A stretch of 64,000 nucleotides of DNA from Allobosea sp. (GTDB taxonomy: Bacteria > Pseudomonadota > Alphaproteobacteria > Rhizobiales > Kaistiaceae), in NCBI GenBank assembly GCA_017307955.1, contig JAFKFV010000018.1:1-64000 (forward strand). Direction: 5' to 3'. This document shows positions 38,208-47,463 of the stretch, in pieces; the stretch's first letter is position 1; every line of letters begins with the position of its first letter. Below the pieces are notes generated by a model. That model made no database searches. It was not told the origin of the DNA and saw nothing but the letters and a program-made list of their open reading frames with translations. The translations under genes were made by a program, and so were the position numbers.

Positions 38208-39461
38208 ATGACCGCGTTCAAGTCCGATTTCCTCAACGTCCTCTCCGAGCGCGGGCTCATCCACCAGATCTCCGATCCGGAAGGCCTCGATGCCGCCGCA
38301 GTCGCCGGTCCGATCACCGCCTATGTCGGCTATGACGCCACTGCGACGAGCCTCCATATCGGCAACCTGATCTCGGCCACGATGCTCTACTGGCTGCAGG
38401 AGACCGGCCACCGGCCGATCGCGCTGATGGGCGGCGGCACCTCGATGGTTGGCGATCCGTCGTTCCGCGACGACCAGCGCAAGCTGCTCACCGTGGAGGA
38501 GATCGAGCGCAACATCGCCGGCATCAAGCAGATCTTCGCCAAGATCCTGCGCTTCGGCGATGCGCCGGGCGATGCGATCATGGTCAACAATGCCGACTGG
38601 CTGCTGAAGCTCAACTATGTCGAGTTCCTGCGCGATGTCGGCCGGCACTTCTCCGTCAACCGGATGCTGTCCTTCGATTCGGTGAAGCTCAGGCTCGACC
38701 GTGAGCAGTCGCTGTCCTTCCTCGAATTCAACTACATGATCATGCAGGGCTACGACTTCGTCGAGCTCAACCGCCGCTATGGCTGCGTGCTGCAGATGGG
38801 CGGCTCCGACCAGTGGGGCAACATCATCAACGGCGTCGATCTCGCGCACCGGATGGACCGACCGCAGCTCTATGCGCTGACGACGCCGCTGCTCACCACC
38901 TCTTCGGGCGCCAAGATGGGCAAGACGGCCAAGGGCGCCGTCTGGCTCAATGCCGATCTCTTCAGCGCCTATGACTTCTGGCAGTATTTCCGCAACACCG
39001 AGGACGCCGATGTCGGCCGCTTCCTGAAGATCTTCACGCGCCTGCCGCTTTCCGAGATCGCGAAGCTCGCGGCGCTGGGCGGATCCGAGATCAACGAGGC
39101 CAAGAAGATCCTCGCCACCGAGGCGACCGCCGTCGTCCATGGCCGCGAAGCCGCCGAGGCCGCCGCCGAGACGGCGCGGCAGACCTTCGAGCAGGGTGCG
39201 CTCGCCGAGTCGCTGCCGACCGTCGAGGTGCCGGCCGCCGAGTTCGAGGCCGGGATCGGGGCGCTGGCGCTCTTCGTCCGCGCAGGCCTCGTCGCCTCGA
39301 ACGGCGAGGCGCGCCGCCAGATCAAGGGCGGCGGTCTGCGCGTCAACGACGTCGCGCTCGAGGACGAGAAGGCGATGGTCGGCCCCGCCGCGCTGACGCC
39401 GGAAGGCGTGGTGAAGCTCTCGCTCGGCCGCAAGAAGCACATCCTCGTCCGCCCGACTTGA
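38208..39461 (+). CDS. tyrS: tyrosyl-tRNA synthetase
   Basis: A 417-residue class I synthetase charging tRNA-Tyr. The HIGH-type motif is in [18 protein letters not shown] (about residue 47), [16 protein letters not shown] follows, [17 protein letters not shown] is the tyrosine pocket region, and the KMSKS loop is [13 protein letters not shown]-terminal S4-like RNA-binding domain (about 350-417) contains [16 protein letters not shown]. Start ATG giving [12 protein letters not shown]. Downstream of aroG by 94 bases in the same direction. Confidence 0.96.
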   Translation: MTAFKSDFLNVLSERGLIHQISDPEGLDAAAVAGPITAYVGYDATATSLHIGNLISATMLYWLQETGHRPIALMGGGTSMVGDPSFRDDQRKLLTVEEIERNIAGIKQIFAKILRFGDAPGDAIMVNNADWLLKLNYVEFLRDVGRHFSVNRMLSFDSVKLRLDREQSLSFLEFNYMIMQGYDFVELNRRYGCVLQMGGSDQWGNIINGVDLAHRMDRPQLYALTTPLLTTSSGAKMGKTAKGAVWLNADLFSAYDFWQYFRNTEDADVGRFLKIFTRLPLSEIAKLAALGGSEINEAKKILATEATAVVHGREAAEAAAETARQTFEQGALAESLPTVEVPAAEFEAGIGALALFVRAGLVASNGEARRQIKGGGLRVNDVALEDEKAMVGPAALTPEGVVKLSLGRKKHILVRPT

Positions 39462-39501
39462 CGGACGCCGGGACGGGTTCGGCTCGGCCTTCCGAGCCTG
39501 A

Positions 39502-42500
39502 TCAGTTGATCGGGAACTCGAAGATCTTGCGGAAGATGCCGGGCGTGATCATCGAGAGCGGGTTCACGGTCAGGCTTGGGCTGGCGATCGGGCCTTCGAC
39601 CTTGAAGGTGACGCCGAACAGCCCGCCCTGGCTGCCGCCGCCGAGCGCGAGGCCGAGCAGCGGCACGCGCCCGAACAGGTTGTTCACGGCATAGGCCGGC
39701 AGATAGGTGCCTGCGATCTGCACCACCTGGCGGCCGAGATCGATCGTGCCGTTTAGCGTCGCGCCGACGGTCGCCCCGCGCAGCACGCCGTCATTGATGA
39801 CGATCACCGAGCCGCGCTTCGTGTAATCGATGCGCGCCCGGTCGAAAGGCACATGGTCCGGGTTGAGACCGCTCGGCTGGGCGTTCTCGCCCGTGCCGGT
39901 GCTGGCCGAGACGAGCTTACGCATCGAGGCCTCATCGACGATCGCGAACTGAGCGATGTCGAAGACGCCGTTCATCGCCCCCCGCGCGCCGCTCCGCGTC
40001 CCGGTCAGCCGCAACTGGCCGCCGCTGATGCGCCGGTAGAGGTCGACGAAGGCGATCGTGTTGCCGGCATCGGCCGATTGCAGGTCGAGCGAGGCGCCGC
40101 CCGAACCCGCATCGGTATAGGTCATTGTGATGGGGCCGCCCGGCAGCGAGCCCTTCAGCGTCGCGCGGTCGACGGTGCCGCCGCTCGTCTCGATCACCAG
40201 CGCCGCCTTGCCGAGCGTCGCCTTTCCGAAGCCGGCGATCTGGTCGATGCGGGCGTCGATCGACAGGTCCGGCGCGGCATCGTTCGGCGTCGCGCCGCCT
40301 TGCTTGAAGCTGGCGATGAGGCCGCGGGCATCGAAGGACGCGCCACGCACGACGATGCCGTAGCCGCCGCCCTTGCGGGTCAGCGATACCGCCACGTCGT
40401 CGCCCTTGCGCAGCGCGACATGGTCGATCTCGGCCGAGACGACGCCATATTTCGCATCGAGCACGGCCTTGCCGCGGAAGCCGAAGCCGTCGCCGGTCGC
40501 GACCATGTTGTCGACGAGATAGCCACCCTGATCGCGCGGCAGGAGGTCGAACTCCAGCCTCGCCGGAACGCCGACGCCCTTCGACCAGCCGAGCGGCTGC
40601 AGCACGAGCCGCGCCTGCTTCAGGTCGAACACATAGTGCTGCCCCTTGCGGCCATCGGCGAGGTCGGTGATCGAGGCGCCGAGCGTGCCGCCGATGACAT
40701 TGTCGAGGCCGATGCCGAGCCGCTTGCGGGCCGCCGCGTCGAGGATGAGCTGGACGCTCCTGCGCGCCTCGTCACTGCTGCCGTCGCCGTCCTGGTCGCC
40801 GATCGGCTGCGTCAGGTCGATGGTGGCCGGGACTCCGTTGATCGTCGCCTTGCCGGCGATGGAGAAGGCCTGCGGCGTCGCGACCATCGTGAAGGCGCCG
40901 GCGGCGACCTTCCGCCCTTCGATCGGCGCGGCGCTCGCGAAGCCGGTCGTGTCGAGGGTCGCCCGCCATTGGATGTCGCTGGGCAGCAGGCCCGGCTTCA
41001 ACGGCATGCTGATCGAGAGGCTGCCCTTGCCGTTGCCGGAGAGGTCGGCCGGATCGAGCCCATTGCGCGACAGGGCCCGCATCGGCTCGGAATTCGCGAT
41101 GCCTGCGATCGCCCCGACATCGCCCTCGAACTCAGCCTCGATCCGGCTCTCGGCATTCGGCTGCGCGGTATTGGGAACCGCGAAGATGCCGTTGGTGATG
41201 GCGACCGTCTTGCCGTTCGGCGCGGTGATCGAGCCGCGGTCGATGTCGATGCCGAAGGTCGAGCCGGCGACGACGGCATTGCCGCTGACGCCGGTGATCG
41301 GCGGGATCGTGCCGACGGTGGTGAAGGTCACGTCCTCGAGCCGCGCGTCGAGGCGCATATAGTCCTCGGGCATGGTGACGCGCTCGCCGGTGAAGAGCAC
41401 GCCGCCCGGCACGGCCGATTCGAACCGCGCCGCCGAGATGTGGCCGCCGCTGACATGCTCCATGACCCATTTGCGCGCGGGACCGGCGAGGGTCGGTGGC
41501 CAGATCTGCTTCAGCGCCGAGATCGACATCGGCGTGAACGAGGCCGAAATGGCGAGCGACGGCGTCGGCCCCTCGAGCCCGATCGTGCCGGCGGCCGCGA
41601 CCGAGGCGACCGGCGTCGTGATATCGAAATCGGTGATGTCGATGCGCTTGCCGGGGAAGTCCGCCTTGCCGACCAGCGCGATGCGGTCGGCGACAATCGG
41701 CGGCGAGTTCGAATCGCCAGCGAGATAGGCACCGCGCGATTCGAAATCGAAGCTGTAGCGGCCGTCCGAATCCTCGCCGAGCGGCCTGATCTCGCCGGTG
41801 AGGATGGCGTGGGTCGGGCCGAACTGGAACTGCGACGGTTCGAGCACGAGGGTGCGCTTCGCCACGTCCCAATGGACACGGATCGTCGCCTCGTCGAGCA
41901 ACACGGTGTCCTTGCCGAACCCGGAGACGAACTGGCCGGCGCCGAGATCGAAGCGCAGTTGCGCGTCCTTGACGTCGCCGTCCGGCGTCAGGACCACCGT
42001 CGCCCGCCCGAACAGGGGAATGTCCGACTGGACCAGACTCTCGGGCCGGCCGAAATTCGGCTCGATATCGGCGATGGTCAGCTGCGAGAAAGACATCGAC
42101 AGCGTCCGATCACCGGACTTCGCATCGACGGCGCGCTCGCCGACGATGCCCCACCGGCCGGAATAGCCCGAGGTCGAGAAGCTCGCCTTCACCGTGCCGC
42201 TGTCGTCGAGCGTCATGGCGATGTCGGTATGGGGGAATTCGCGCTGCTGCAGCCGCTTCGCGTCCCAGATATGGATGGTCGCGGCATCGATGCCGAGGCT
42301 GCGGAAATTGCGGTCGACAGCGGCCTGGATGGCCGGATCGAGGGCGCGGTTGAGGATGTGCAGCGCCGAGAACAGGTCCGGGAAGCCGCCGTCGAGCGCC
42401 TTGATCGCCGGTGGCACCGGCGGCGTCAGATCGGCGACGGGCGAGCGCTCCGGCTCGATCGGGGCCGCCGGGGGCAGCGGCGGCGTCGGACGCCCGGGCA

Positions 42501-42972
42501 TGCCGAGGAAGATACGCCCGTCATCGCCGCGCACGAGCGAGATGTCGGGCTCGCTGATCTCGATCTCGGAAATGTCGAGCCTGAGGCGGAACAGCGACAA
42601 AGGATCGATGCCGAATCGCGCCGTCGGCACATGAGCCACCGAGGTGCCGCCCGCGTCCCGCACGCGGACCTCGTCGATCCGCGCCATCAGGCCCATCACG
42701 GGGTCGACATCGATCGAGGCGCCGCCGACGCTGACCTCGTAGCCGGGTCCGACCTGGGCGCGGATCCCCTGTTCGACGCGTTCGCGCAGGATGCCGAGAT
42801 CGACCGGCCCCACCGCGAGGATCGCCGCGCCGGCAACGACCAGCACGACCATGAGCACCACTGCGGCGCTCGCCAGGCGGACCACGGCGCCGAACCAGCC
42901 GCGCCGACGCCTCGGCGCCCTCGCGACCAGGGGGCGATGCGCCCGCGCCGAAGGAAACTGGTCCAGCCTCAT
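39502..42972 (-). CDS. YhdP/AsmA-like protein (DUF3971)
   Basis: A 1156-residue protein with one membrane helix (about residues 30-55) followed by a huge periplasmic part rich in beta strands. It has the DUF3971-like middle domain and an AsmA-like C-terminal domain (GSLPGGPITMTYTDAGSGGA, then GVLRGATVGATLNGTIDLGR and GTYLPAYAVNNLFGRVPLLG). Such proteins form long hydrophobic grooves that carry phospholipid between membranes (TamB/YhdP/AsmA class). It ends close to the convergent tyrS; a short hairpin (39481-39498) without a T-run lies between. Confidence 0.85.
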   Translation of the reverse strand: MRLDQFPSARAHRPLVARAPRRRRGWFGAVVRLASAAVVLMVVLVVAGAAILAVGPVDLGILRERVEQGIRAQVGPGYEVSVGGASIDVDPVMGLMARIDEVRVRDAGGTSVAHVPTARFGIDPLSLFRLRLDISEIEISEPDISLVRGDDGRIFLGMPGRPTPPLPPAAPIEPERSPVADLTPPVPPAIKALDGGFPDLFSALHILNRALDPAIQAAVDRNFRSLGIDAATIHIWDAKRLQQREFPHTDIAMTLDDSGTVKASFSTSGYSGRWGIVGERAVDAKSGDRTLSMSFSQLTIADIEPNFGRPESLVQSDIPLFGRATVVLTPDGDVKDAQLRFDLGAGQFVSGFGKDTVLLDEATIRVHWDVAKRTLVLEPSQFQFGPTHAILTGEIRPLGEDSDGRYSFDFESRGAYLAGDSNSPPIVADRIALVGKADFPGKRIDITDFDITTPVASVAAAGTIGLEGPTPSLAISASFTPMSISALKQIWPPTLAGPARKWVMEHVSGGHISAARFESAVPGGVLFTGERVTMPEDYMRLDARLEDVTFTTVGTIPPITGVSGNAVVAGSTFGIDIDRGSITAPNGKTVAITNGIFAVPNTAQPNAESRIEAEFEGDVGAIAGIANSEPMRALSRNGLDPADLSGNGKGSLSISMPLKPGLLPSDIQWRATLDTTGFASAAPIEGRKVAAGAFTMVATPQAFSIAGKATINGVPATIDLTQPIGDQDGDGSSDEARRSVQLILDAAARKRLGIGLDNVIGGTLGASITDLADGRKGQHYVFDLKQARLVLQPLGWSKGVGVPARLEFDLLPRDQGGYLVDNMVATGDGFGFRGKAVLDAKYGVVSAEIDHVALRKGDDVAVSLTRKGGGYGIVVRGASFDARGLIASFKQGGATPNDAAPDLSIDARIDQIAGFGKATLGKAALVIETSGGTVDRATLKGSLPGGPITMTYTDAGSGGASLDLQSADAGNTIAFVDLYRRISGGQLRLTGTRSGARGAMNGVFDIAQFAIVDEASMRKLVSASTGTGENAQPSGLNPDHVPFDRARIDYTKRGSVIVINDGVLRGATVGATLNGTIDLGRQVVQIAGTYLPAYAVNNLFGRVPLLGLALGGGSQGGLFGVTFKVEGPIASPSLTVNPLSMITPGIFRKIFEFPIN

Positions 42973-43146
42973 TGTCAGGTGTTGTCGCTCCTCGTCGGTC
43001 GCCCCTCGGGCGGACGGCTCAGGCGGGGCCGTTGTCGTCGTTGGTTAACGGACGCGGTCTCCCGCCGCAATCAGGCGCAACGCGCCTTGAAAGCTATCCA
43101 TGATTTCTATTTCTGACGCCAGACAAACCAGACGAAAGGATGGCAG

Positions 43147-43611
43147 ATGACCGTTCCGGCCGCCGGCGCTCCCGCGCCCGACTTCCAGCTTCCGACCACC
43201 GGCGGCACCGCCGCTCTTGGCGACTATGCCGGGCGCAAGCTCGTCCTCTATTTCTATCCCGGCGACGACGGCTCGACCTGCACGACCGAGGCGCTTGATT
43301 TCACAGCCGCCTTGGCCGAATTCGAGGCGGCGGGAACGGCGGTCCTGGGCGTCTCGCCCGATTCGGTCGCCTCGCATGAGAAATTCGCGAAGAAGCGCGG
43401 CCTCGGTGTCACGCTCGCGGCCGACGAGGACACCGCGGTCTGCCAGGCCTATGGTGTCTGGCAGCAGAAGCAGATGTATGGGCGGACCTATATGGGCGTC
43501 GTGCGCACCACCTTCCTGATCGATGCCGAAGGTCGCATCGCCCGCGCCTGGACGGTCTCGCGCGTGAAGGGCCATGTGGCTGATGTCCTCGAAGCCGCCA
43601 AGGCACTTTGA
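43147..43611 (+). CDS. bcp: thioredoxin-dependent peroxiredoxin (Bcp/PrxQ)
   Basis: A 154-residue peroxiredoxin reducing hydroperoxides with thioredoxin. It shows APDFQLPTTGGTAALGDYAG, LVLYFYPGDDGSTCTTEALD with the peroxidatic cysteine near 46, VLGVSPDSVASHEKFAKKRG, and RTTFLIDAEGRIARAW. Note DDGSTCTTEA replaces the usual TPGCTxEA, a permitted variation in some alphaproteobacterial PrxQ; the Thr and Cys of the active site are kept. A second cysteine is VCQAYG near residue 99. Two bases separate it from the DUF455 gene. Confidence 0.92.
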   Translation: MTVPAAGAPAPDFQLPTTGGTAALGDYAGRKLVLYFYPGDDGSTCTTEALDFTAALAEFEAAGTAVLGVSPDSVASHEKFAKKRGLGVTLAADEDTAVCQAYGVWQQKQMYGRTYMGVVRTTFLIDAEGRIARAWTVSRVKGHVADVLEAAKAL

Positions 43612-43613
43612 AG

Positions 43614-44456
43614 ATGGCATCGCCACCCTTCTACTCGCTGGCCGACGCGGCGGCGCTCATCGTCGCGACCGCCGATCTCGAGGAGAAGGTCGCGGTCGCC
43701 TATGACGCGGCCAAGGGCTGGTTCGGCCGTCGCCTGTCGCTCCGCGGCGCGCTCGACCGGCCGATGCCCGAACGGCCCGGCCGGCCCGAGCGCCCGATCC
43801 TCGTGCCGCCGCGTGATCTGCCCAAGCGCTCGCCGGTTTCGGCGCACGGTCGCCTCGCCCTCATCCACTCGCTGGCCCATATCGAGCTCAACGCGGTCGA
43901 TCTCACCTGGGACCTCGTCGGCCGCTTCGCGCGCGTGCCGATGCCGCGCTCCTTCTTCGACAACTGGGTGCAGGTCGGACTGGAAGAGGCGAAGCACTTC
44001 TCGCTGCTCGCCGAGCATCTGAAGCGCATGGGCGGCGCCTATGGCGACCTGCCGGCGCATGACGGGCTCTGGCAGGCGACACAGGAGACCGGCCACGATC
44101 TGATGGCCCGGCTCGCCGTCCTGCCCCTCGTGCTGGAGGCGCGGGGCCTCGACGTCACGCCGCCGCTCGTCGAAAAGCTCGCCGAGCAGGGCGACGAGGC
44201 TGGCTCCTCTATCCTCGCCATCATCTATCGCGACGAGCGGCGTCACGTCGCCTTCGGCTGCAAGTGGTTCCGCTTCCTGTGTGACCGCCACGGACTCGCG
44301 CCGGAGCCGACCTTCCGCAAGCTCGTCATCAAGCATTTCCGCGGTCCGCTGAAGCCGCCCTTCAACGACGCCGCGCGGGCCGAGGCCGGCATGACGCCGG
44401 GCTTCTATCGGCCCCTCATCAGGCCGCTCGAAGCCTCGATTTCAACCAAGGCTTAA
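43614..44456 (+). CDS. DUF455 ferritin-like protein
   Basis: A 280-residue ferritin-like protein. The four-helix core shows likely metal ligands as Glu and His pairs in LIHSLAHIELNAVDLTWDL, QVGLEEAKHFSLLAEHLKRM, TGHDLMARLAVLPLVLEARG and YRDERRHVAFGCKWF. The family (DUF455) is widespread and of unknown role. Position directly after bcp, two bases apart, suggests co-expression with peroxide defence. The ATG chosen is two codons into the open frame. Confidence 0.88.
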   Translation: MASPPFYSLADAAALIVATADLEEKVAVAYDAAKGWFGRRLSLRGALDRPMPERPGRPERPILVPPRDLPKRSPVSAHGRLALIHSLAHIELNAVDLTWDLVGRFARVPMPRSFFDNWVQVGLEEAKHFSLLAEHLKRMGGAYGDLPAHDGLWQATQETGHDLMARLAVLPLVLEARGLDVTPPLVEKLAEQGDEAGSSILAIIYRDERRHVAFGCKWFRFLCDRHGLAPEPTFRKLVIKHFRGPLKPPFNDAARAEAGMTPGFYRPLIRPLEASISTKA

Positions 44457-44537
44457 CCTTAACGCTTTCTAATCAGCGCTGAACCGGCGAGGCTTGGAAA
44501 ACGCCGGACCTGCCGTCAGCGCAAGGTTGGAGCGTCC

Positions 44538-45851
44538 ATGCCGTCACCCCGTGCTTCGCGTGCCCCCTCCGAGCCCTTGGATGGTCGCGGCGTGGCCGCC
44601 GGACAGCGACGCGCACGGGCGGCGAAGCCCGAGACGAAAGTGATCATCGCGCGCGGCGACCGGTTGCAGGCGGTCCATATCAGCCCCAGCCTGATGATCC
44701 TGGCCGGCGTCTGCTTCGTGCTTTTCTCGGCGCTCTATTTCGGCTCGACCGCCTATCTCGTCTTCCGAGATGACTGGGCGCGCCAGGATCGCGGCGAGGA
44801 AGCGACGCTGCGCGAGAGTTATGAGGACCGCATCACGGCCCTGCGCAACGAGATCGAGCGCATCCGCTCGCGCCGCGCCGTTGACCACGCAACGGTCGAG
44901 CAGAAGGTCGAGCAGCTCCTCGACCGGCAGGACGAGATCGGCCAGCGTCAGGAGATGCTGGACAAGTTGACCGAGGCCGCCCGCAAGGCCGGCTTCGACG
45001 TGCCCCCGCCCCTGCCGCCGCGCAAGGATGCGAGCCGCGACACCAAGGAGCCCGGCAAGCAGGCGAGCGCCGATGGCATCGCGCGGCCGTTGGTGACGCT
45101 GGCGAGCGTTATCGGCGCGAATGGACGCGATCCCCTCGCTCCCCTCCCCGGCGCCGACCGCATCGATGGCATCGCGAGCCAGCTCGACGCGGTTGAGAGC
45201 GCGCAGGACATGGCGGTCGCGACGATGCGATCGAGCATCGCCTCCCGCGCCGACCGGATCGCGACGCTTCTGAAGCGCGTGGGCCGCAAGGTTCCGCGCG
45301 CGCCCGACACCGAGGATGTCGGCGGCCCGTTCGTACCGCTGCCCGAAGGCACCGAGGACGAACGCTTCGCCACCGACGTGTCGCTGCTTTCGTCCGAACT
45401 CGCGCGCTTCGCGAGCCTTCGCCAGGTCGCGCTCGCGCTTCCCTGGAGCCAGCCGATCGTCGGCGCCCCGATCAGCAGCGGCTTCGGCCCGCGGCTCGAT
45501 CCGTTTCTCGGTCGCCCGGCCATGCATACCGGCATCGATTTCCGCGCGCCGCGAGGCATGCCGGCCCGCAGCGTGGCCGCCGGCACGGTCATCGCCGCCG
45601 AATGGAACGGCGGCTACGGCAACATGGTCGATGTCGATCACGGCAACGGCGTCGTGACCCGCTATGGCCATCTCTCGGCGATCACGGTGCGCGTCGGCGA
45701 CCATGTCGAGGCCGGCGGCAGGATCGGCCGCGTCGGCTCGACGGGTCGCTCGACCGGACCGCATCTCCACTACGAGATCCGCCTCGACGGCGACGCCATC
45801 GATCCGATGCGCTTCATCAAGGCCGGCCGCGAAATGGCGGCGCTCCTCTAG
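44538..45851 (+). CDS. M23-family metallopeptidase with membrane anchor (first of tandem pair)
   Basis: A 437-residue protein: basic N-terminus, one membrane helix (about 50-75), a coiled-coil stretch (about 90-165), a linker, and a C-terminal LytM/M23 domain (about 310-430). Zinc-site pieces are MHTGIDFRAP and HLHYEIR. The active-site order is complete, so it may be a real endopeptidase cutting peptidoglycan crosslinks. The preceding stretch holds TTAACCTTAACGC around its own promoter region. The second paralogue begins 185 bases downstream. Confidence 0.88.
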   Translation: MPSPRASRAPSEPLDGRGVAAGQRRARAAKPETKVIIARGDRLQAVHISPSLMILAGVCFVLFSALYFGSTAYLVFRDDWARQDRGEEATLRESYEDRITALRNEIERIRSRRAVDHATVEQKVEQLLDRQDEIGQRQEMLDKLTEAARKAGFDVPPPLPPRKDASRDTKEPGKQASADGIARPLVTLASVIGANGRDPLAPLPGADRIDGIASQLDAVESAQDMAVATMRSSIASRADRIATLLKRVGRKVPRAPDTEDVGGPFVPLPEGTEDERFATDVSLLSSELARFASLRQVALALPWSQPIVGAPISSGFGPRLDPFLGRPAMHTGIDFRAPRGMPARSVAAGTVIAAEWNGGYGNMVDVDHGNGVVTRYGHLSAITVRVGDHVEAGGRIGRVGSTGRSTGPHLHYEIRLDGDAIDPMRFIKAGREMAALL

Positions 45852-46036
45852 GAGCAACGCTGAAACCGCGCATCATCCCCATGATGGGTGCCTGCGGCCC
45901 GGTGCCGCGAGCCCGGAACCTTCGGCTTTTTATGCACCGAGGTAACAGAGGATTTACCCTGTCCGGTTTGTAGTGAAAGGCGGGCCGACGCCTTCGAGCG
46001 CCCCCTCTTCCTATGACGCCAGGTTGAACCGACGCC

Positions 46037-47416
46037 ATGCAGACTGCCCACCGCCAGCCATCGCAAACCCATGCCGCGTCCTCCGGACACAAGGCAGCGA
46101 CGCGGCGCCCGGCTCCCCGCCCGAAGCCGGCCAGAAGCGGAACGCGCGTCATCGTCGCCCATGGCGACATTCTGCACGCGGTGCATGTCAGCCGCCGCCT
46201 CATCGCGCTGATCGTGGTCGGCGTCCTTCTGCTGGCCGGTCTCTCCGCCGGCGGCGTCGCCCTCTATCTCGGCGGCGAGAAGACCAAGTCCTTCACCGAA
46301 GCCGATGAAGCCGTGCTGCGGCAGGCGATGGAGACCGTGATCCGCCAGCGTCGCGAGGCGGAGCTGAAGGCCCAGCTTTCCGAGGACTATGAGAACAAGC
46401 TGGCCGATCTCAAAGGCGAGATGGACCGCCTGACCGAACGGCAGCAGCTCGACAAATCGAGCGTCGAGCAGGCGCTCGGACGCGTGCTCGACCGCCAGGA
46501 GCAGCTGGCCAAGCGGCAGGAACTGCTGACGAGGATCGCCGACGCGGCCAAGCGCGCCGGTTTCGACGTCAAGATGCCCGTCGCGACGCCGAGGCCGAAA
46601 AAGGGTAGCAAGTCTGGCAGCCCGAGCGCCAGCGCAGCGCCGGTCGCGAAGCCCAGCGTGCAGCTTGCCAGCGTCGCCGGCGGCGGGGATGCCGCGCATC
46701 TGACACCGGCCGACACGGCAAGCATCGCCAAGGTCGAGGCCGATGTTGCCGCGATGGAGCATGCGCAGGAGGCGACGATTGCCGGGCTCACCCGCTCGGT
46801 CGCCTCGCGCGCCGATCGCATCGCCGCCGTGCTGCAGAAGGTCGGGCGCAAGGCTCCGGGCGGACGCAGCAACAACGATGCCGTCGGCGGACCCTTCGTA
46901 CCGCTGCCGGACGATCCGAGCCCGGCCCGTTTCGCCGTCGGCGTGAAGACTCTCAGCGCCGAACTCGACCGCCTGGCCGCCACGCGCCGCATCGCGCTCT
47001 CGCTGCCATGGAGCGCGCCGCTCGGCAATGCACCGATCTCGAGCGGGTTCGGCGCGCGCAGCGATCCGTTCCTCGGCCGGCCGGCGATGCATACCGGCGT
47101 CGATTTCCGCGCGCCGATGGGCTACCCGGTGCCCGCCTCGCTCGGCGGCACGATCGTCGCGGCGGGCTGGGAAGGCGGCTATGGCAAGATGATCGACATC
47201 GACGCCGGCAACGGCATCGTGACGCGCTATGGCCATCTCTCGGCTATCAAGGTCAAGGTCGGGCAGAAAGTCACGACCGGTCAGATCATCGGCCAGGTCG
47301 GCTCGACCGGCCGTTCGACCGGCACCCATCTCCACTACGAGATCCGGGTCAACGACCGCGCCATCGACCCGATGACCTATATCGTCCCGGGCCGGCAGAT
47401 CCAGCAATTGCTCTAG
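46037..47416 (+). CDS. M23-family metallopeptidase with membrane anchor (second of tandem pair)
   Basis: A 459-residue paralogue of the preceding gene. The same layout is seen: KAATRRPAPRPKPARSGTRV basic start, VIVAHGDILHAVHVSRRLI before a membrane helix (about 52-75), coiled coil (about 85-180), and a C-terminal M23 domain with MHTGVDFRAP and HLHYEIRVNDRAIDP. Matching pieces such as GGPFVPLPD and SSGFGARSDPFLGRPAMHTG are almost the same in both. They look like a local duplication with both copies kept intact. Substrate likely peptidoglycan peptide cross-links. Confidence 0.88.
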   Translation: MQTAHRQPSQTHAASSGHKAATRRPAPRPKPARSGTRVIVAHGDILHAVHVSRRLIALIVVGVLLLAGLSAGGVALYLGGEKTKSFTEADEAVLRQAMETVIRQRREAELKAQLSEDYENKLADLKGEMDRLTERQQLDKSSVEQALGRVLDRQEQLAKRQELLTRIADAAKRAGFDVKMPVATPRPKKGSKSGSPSASAAPVAKPSVQLASVAGGGDAAHLTPADTASIAKVEADVAAMEHAQEATIAGLTRSVASRADRIAAVLQKVGRKAPGGRSNNDAVGGPFVPLPDDPSPARFAVGVKTLSAELDRLAATRRIALSLPWSAPLGNAPISSGFGARSDPFLGRPAMHTGVDFRAPMGYPVPASLGGTIVAAGWEGGYGKMIDIDAGNGIVTRYGHLSAIKVKVGQKVTTGQIIGQVGSTGRSTGTHLHYEIRVNDRAIDPMTYIVPGRQIQQLL

Positions 47417-47436
47417 GCAGAGTCGCGGGGCCGAGT

Positions 47437-47457
47437 GGAGCGGGCGCTGCCCGCTCC
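47437..47457. terminator. hairpin at the end of the M23 / prfB convergent pair
   Basis: GGAGCGGGC / GCCCGCTCC forms a perfect nine-base stem with a GCT loop in the 47-base gap between the two convergent stop codons. No T-run follows on either strand, so termination may be weak or rho-aided. Confidence 0.45.
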
Positions 47458-47463
47458 TGCTCG

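Noticed and set aside
39853..43116. A 1087-codon open frame on the plus strand
   Set aside because: Antisense shadow of the YhdP-like gene, which has a membrane helix and family segments; the shadow has none.
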